NCBI GenBank assembly: GCA_946611795.1 | Contig: CAMOEC010000035.1 | Location: 1 to 34,431, forward strand | Source of the DNA: an uncultured bacterium | GTDB taxonomy: Bacteria; Patescibacteriota; Gracilibacteria; Absconditabacterales; Absconditicoccaceae | DNA length: 34,431 nucleotides | Direction: 5' to 3' | Shown: one piece after another, positions 31,721-34,431 of the stretch | Numbering within the stretch: position 1 is the stretch's first letter | How the letters are laid out: each line of letters begins with the position of its first letter | Notes under the pieces: model-generated | What the model was told of the DNA's origin: nothing | What the model saw: the letters and a program-made list of their open reading frames with translations, nothing else | Databases searched by the model: none | Translations under genes and position numbers: made by a program

Positions 31721-32586
31721 CATTCTTCTTCGTAATAGTAACTGTAATCAATTCATTTCATAAAAACGTTTCTGTCGTTTATTTTGTCTGTGAGCGCTTC
31801 ATTGATTAGTTTTTTTATAGTTGTTGAATTGGATACGCTTTCAATCATAGCATTTAGATAATCATATTTGTTAATATTGCTCCAGTCTACACATTTTTTT
31901 AGTCTTTTTTTTAATATTAAGTCTAATCGAATTCTCGTTGTTCTTCAGTTTCCTTCTAGAAAAGGATGAGCAATATTCATTTCAATATATTTATTTATAA
32001 TTTCATCGAAGGTATTCTCAGGCATTATTTCAATGTTATGTAGTGTTTCATCAAGAAATTCTGCTGTTGCAAATCTGAATCATCATTTTGATATGTTTTT
32101 TTGTCTGATTTTTCATGCAAAATCATAGAGTCATCAGAATAAATAAGCATGAATTTGTTTTAATGCTTTAACAGTTCATATATCTTTTCCTTGGATAAGA
32201 TTGTTTTCAAATAAAGCATAAGCTTTTTTTCTACTTTGTCAGTCTATACTATTTTCACTATATAGAAACCGATCTAAGAAATCTTTTGCATTGTTGTTAG
32301 GGAAATTTTTTGCTAGTAAGATGATTCAATCACTATCTAGTACGTCAGTTAAATATTTTTTACCATCAGAAGCTGTTAATTTCAGTTGGTTACAATTTGT
32401 AACCAACTCATTTCATTCCTTTGAAAGTCTGTTTTTTAGTACTTTCCAGTAATTTTTTGGGTTTTTACTCTCAGATATAATTCAAACAATATCAACAGCA
32501 GAAAACCACCATTTGGAATCTTTTTCATCCCAAATAGCTCTAACTTCTTGATCTTTATAAAATCTTATAGAATATTTAGTTGACAT
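31714..32586 (-). CDS. fic: BRO-N/Fic fusion, class III-like Fic
   Basis: 290 residues. The N-terminal 1-107 is a prophage-antirepressor (BRO-N-like) domain ([54 protein letters not shown]). The C-terminal half is a Fic domain: [55 protein letters not shown] at 207-218 (HxFx[DE]GNGRxxR intact), ALTDKINDR and the end SYYYEEEGK. Fic enzymes usually AMPylate proteins. The C-terminal S282YYYE286 matches the class III inhibitory motif (S/T)xxxE(G/N), as in the N. meningitidis Fic, except that E follows instead of G. The fold is known as both a toxin and a regulator. Immediately downstream of the truncated clpB, 70 bases apart. Confidence 0.93.
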
Positions 32587-32656
32587 GTTCTATTATTCAA
32601 ATAATTAACTAATTTTTATGGTTTTATAGCTATTTTTCAAATGAAAAGAGGATTAA

Positions 32657-33961
32657 TTAATCGTTTTCATCTCTAATAAGTGCTTGTTTCTCTATTTCTA
32701 ATTTATTAATTTCTTTTTCTAATTGTAAAACGTCTTCAGGCATTGTAGTAAGATTTATTTTTTTACTTGCAGCTGCTTCATCAAGAAGGTCTATTGCTTT
32801 ATCAGGAAGCTTACGATCAGAGATATATCTCATTGAAAGATCAACTGCTGCAACAACAGCATCATCAGATATTTTTACTCAGTGGTGAGTTTCATAAGCT
32901 TTTTTAATTCAACGAAGAATGGCTAAAGTATCTTCTCTATTTGGTTCATTTACCATTACTGGTTGGAATCTTCTTTCAAGTGCAGCATCTTTTTCGATAT
33001 ATAAGCGATATTCGTTAATTGTTGTTGCTCAGATTACTCTTATTGATCATCTTGCAAGAGCCGGTTTTAGCATGTTTCACATGTCCATTGAACCTTCGGT
33101 TTTTCATGCTCAAACTACCATGTGGATTTCATCAATGAAGAGGATGATTTTTCAGTCAGATTTCTCTACTTCTTTGAGGATTGCTTTTAATCTTTCTTCA
33201 AAATCTCATCTATATTTACTACCTGCCATGAGTGCTCACATGTCGAGTTCTATGATTCTTTTGTCTTTTAGAGAATCAGGGACTTCTCATTTAACAATTT
33301 CTTGAGCGAGAAGTTCTATGATAGCAGTTTTTCAGACACCAGGTTCTCAAACAAGTACAGGGTTGTTTTTTGTCCTACGAGAAAGAATTTGTAGAACTCT
33401 TCTTAGTTCGTCATCTCTTCAGATGATTGGATCTAGTTTTCATTTTTCAGCGATGGCTGTGATGTCTTTTCAGTATTTTGAGAGAACTTCTAGACTTACT
33501 TCTGGATCATTTGTTTCAACTTTTTCACCTTTTCTCATATTTTTAATGGTAGTGTAGACATTATCATAAGTAATTCATAGTTTATTTAGCATGTTTCTTA
33601 CTTTGTTTTCTTTGTTTAGAATTGATAAGAAAAAGTGTTCGGTTGTGATGTAACTGTCTCACATTTCTTTCATTATCTTTTCACTTTCTTCAATGATTCT
33701 ATCAAGTTCAGAACTAATTCCTATTTGTGAATTTCATTGAATTTTAGGTAGGTTGTCTATGAGTAATATTGTTTCAGCTTTTAGTTGTTCCTTATTTGCA
33801 TCTAATTTTCTTAGAATGGCAGGAATATATCATTCTTCTTGTTCTAGCATAGCGTAAAAAAGATGTTCAGTAGTTATTTGGTTATTGTTCCTAGATGAAC
33901 ATACGCTATTTGCTTCTTGTATGGCTTCGCTAGCCTTTATTGTTAGTTTATTAAAGTTCAT
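32657..33961 (-). CDS. clpB: ClpB/ClpC-type chaperone, only N-domain and first ATPase
   Basis: 434 residues, ClpB-like, against about 860 normally. Clp N-domain with two repeats (1-150: [27 protein letters not shown]), then NBD1 with Walker A GEPGVGKT at 205-212 (two glycines are TGA), Walker [10 protein letters not shown] at 272-280, [15 protein letters not shown], the arginine-finger pair ERRF at 329-332 and [18 protein letters not shown]. It then enters the first helix of the middle coiled coil ([16 protein letters not shown]) and stops at RDEND, TAA. All ATPase residues of NBD1 are intact; the middle domain and NBD2 are absent. A CIRCE-like operator sits in its promoter. It could work as a single-ring ATPase, or with a separately coded second half. 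Confidence 0.92.
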
Positions 33962-33984
33962 GGATGTTTATGTTAGGAAATAAA

Positions 33985-34015
33985 ATATAGCACATAATTT
34001 ATATAGGTGCTATAT
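33985..34015 (-). promoter_or_regulatory. CIRCE-like operator (HrcA) of clpB
   Basis: ATATAGCAC (33985-33993) and GTGCTATAT (34007-34015) are a perfect 9-bp inverted repeat with a 13-base centre. The core AGCAC-N13-GTGCT is exactly the spacing of CIRCE, TTAGCACTC-N9-GAGTGCTAA. On the minus strand TTGACT (34022-34017) gives a -35 with an AT-rich -10 at about 33994-33999 within the operator, 24 bases before the clpB start. HrcA repression released by heat is the expected control. Confidence 0.8.
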
Positions 34016-34153
34016 TAGTCAAATATTTTTAAAATGCAAGAATATTAGTGAGAATTTTTAGGTTAGCATGAATTTTAAAAAAATAGTTGATTTTATAAGA
34101 GTATTTGATAATGTAGTGAATGCCAAATTATATATCTTATCTATACGAACAAA

Positions 34154-34277
34154 CTGTCCTTCTTTTTATGTTTGTAGTATGAAAAAATAGACGATTAGTT
34201 CTGTGATATCATACTGCTTCGAAAGAAGGATAGGATATATAGTTTGGCGACTAAAACAGGATTAGTCGTCTTTTTTT
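34154..34277 (+). ncRNA. structured RNA element 1 with alternative terminator
   Basis: No gene; strong pairing. The outer helix AGACGATTAGT (34189-34199) pairs with ATTAGTCGTCT (34261-34271) with two wobbles. Inside are ATATC/GATAT and the GNRA hairpin CTTC-GAAA-GAAG (34217-34228). The 3' arm can instead make a terminator, GGCGACTAA-AACAGGA-TTAGTCGTC (34246-34270), followed by T7. CTGTCCTTCTTT (34154-34165) can pair with AAAGAAGGATAG (34222-34233), so two exclusive folds exist. This looks like a regulatory RNA. Confidence 0.55.
34246..34277 (+). terminator. terminator hairpin of RNA element 1
   Basis: GGCGACTAA (34246-34254), a 7-base loop, TTAGTCGTC (34262-34270), then T7. Nine base pairs with one G-T. 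Confidence 0.7.
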
Positions 34278-34300
34278 ATGTTTAAGAAAAAAATATGGCT

Positions 34301-34398
34301 GTTCTGTGATTAGTAGCAAGCTACTTAAAAAGAAAGAGAGCTTGTAGTTAATCACTACTTCTTATTAAAAAATAGGTTGTATAATGGTTTGGCGACTA
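34301..34398 (+). ncRNA. structured RNA element 2, related to element 1
   Basis: A long hairpin with arms GTGATTAGTAGCAAGCT (34306-34322) and AGCTTGTAGTTAATCAC (34339-34355), 16 of 17 positions pairing, loop of 16. It shares GTTCTGTGAT at its start and TTTGGCGACTA (34388-34398) at its end with element 1, but the middle differs. The copy may continue past the window end. No gene in 33962-34431 otherwise. Confidence 0.45.
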
Positions 34399-34431
34399 TC
34401 GATTAATTATAAGTTCTCTTTGTTTTTTATT

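Noticed and set aside
32919-33557. Plus-strand frames within clpB
   Set aside because: Antisense to strongly conserved Walker motifs of ClpB.
34154-34398. CRISPR array
   Set aside because: Shared blocks are short (10-11 bases), unevenly spaced and embedded in hairpins; no regular repeat-spacer pattern.

Overview
The window is a bacterial chromosome piece from a low-GC lineage that reads UGA as glycine (genetic code 25), so it most likely comes from Candidatus Absconditabacteria (SR1) or Gracilibacteria in the Patescibacteria/CPR. The evidence is direct. Under the standard code almost every gene is chopped by TGA. With TGA = Gly they become full-length, and TGA falls on invariant glycines: the SDGIMVARGDLG block of pyruvate kinase, the Walker A loop of ClpB (GEPGVGKT), the MurE loop GTNGKTT, the RsmI motif SDAGTPGLSDPG and the RuvA helix-hairpin-helix GVGPK. 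Only TAA and TAG end genes here. All coordinates below use this code.

Layout. Positions 1-2715 (minus): murE then pyk, the latter leaving the window. 2899-4141 (plus): three small unknown genes. 4150-7232 (minus): proS, a membrane-anchored DsbA-like oxidoreductase whose thioredoxin fold looks circularly permuted, and a one-TM protein. 7509-9698 (plus): a secreted repeat protein. 9796-13194 (plus): a membrane-anchored EEP-fold phosphodiesterase and secD. 13256-15042 (minus): a FemABX-type transferase and rsmI. 15209-19810 (plus): secG, an anchored family-5 solute-binding protein, and an EnvC/PcsB-like protein with a dead M23 domain and a lysozyme-like tail. 19873-20926 (minus): an SPFH protein and gatC. 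21087-22167 (plus): tRNA-Met(CAT), rpmG, rpsP and a two-TM protein. 22487-28309 (plus): a 1722-residue mosaic, Cys-rich surface protein followed by a tail-collar-like surface protein. 28665-28742 (minus): tRNA-His. 28877-31609 (plus): dinD, ruvA, a 6S-like structured RNA and a RluA-family pseudouridine synthase. 31714-33961 (minus): a BRO-N/Fic fusion and a ClpB cut off after its first ATPase domain, driven from a CIRCE-like operator. 33962-34431: leader region plus two related structured RNA elements on the plus strand.

How it fits together. The gene content suits a small cell that lives on the surface of another: Sec export (SecD, SecG), several large secreted or anchored proteins (Ser/Tyr repeat protein, giant Cys-rich mosaic, tail-collar protein), a thiol oxidoreductase that could form the disulfides those proteins need, and cell-wall synthesis and remodelling (MurE, FemABX, EnvC-like). 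The link between the permuted DsbA-like protein and the Cys-rich surface proteins is inference. The right third adds DNA repair and stress functions (DinD, RuvA, ClpB) with visible operators. The least-explained parts are the RNA elements at 30541-30693 and 34154-34398, the permuted DsbA-like protein, and the truncated ClpB next to the BRO-N/Fic fusion.
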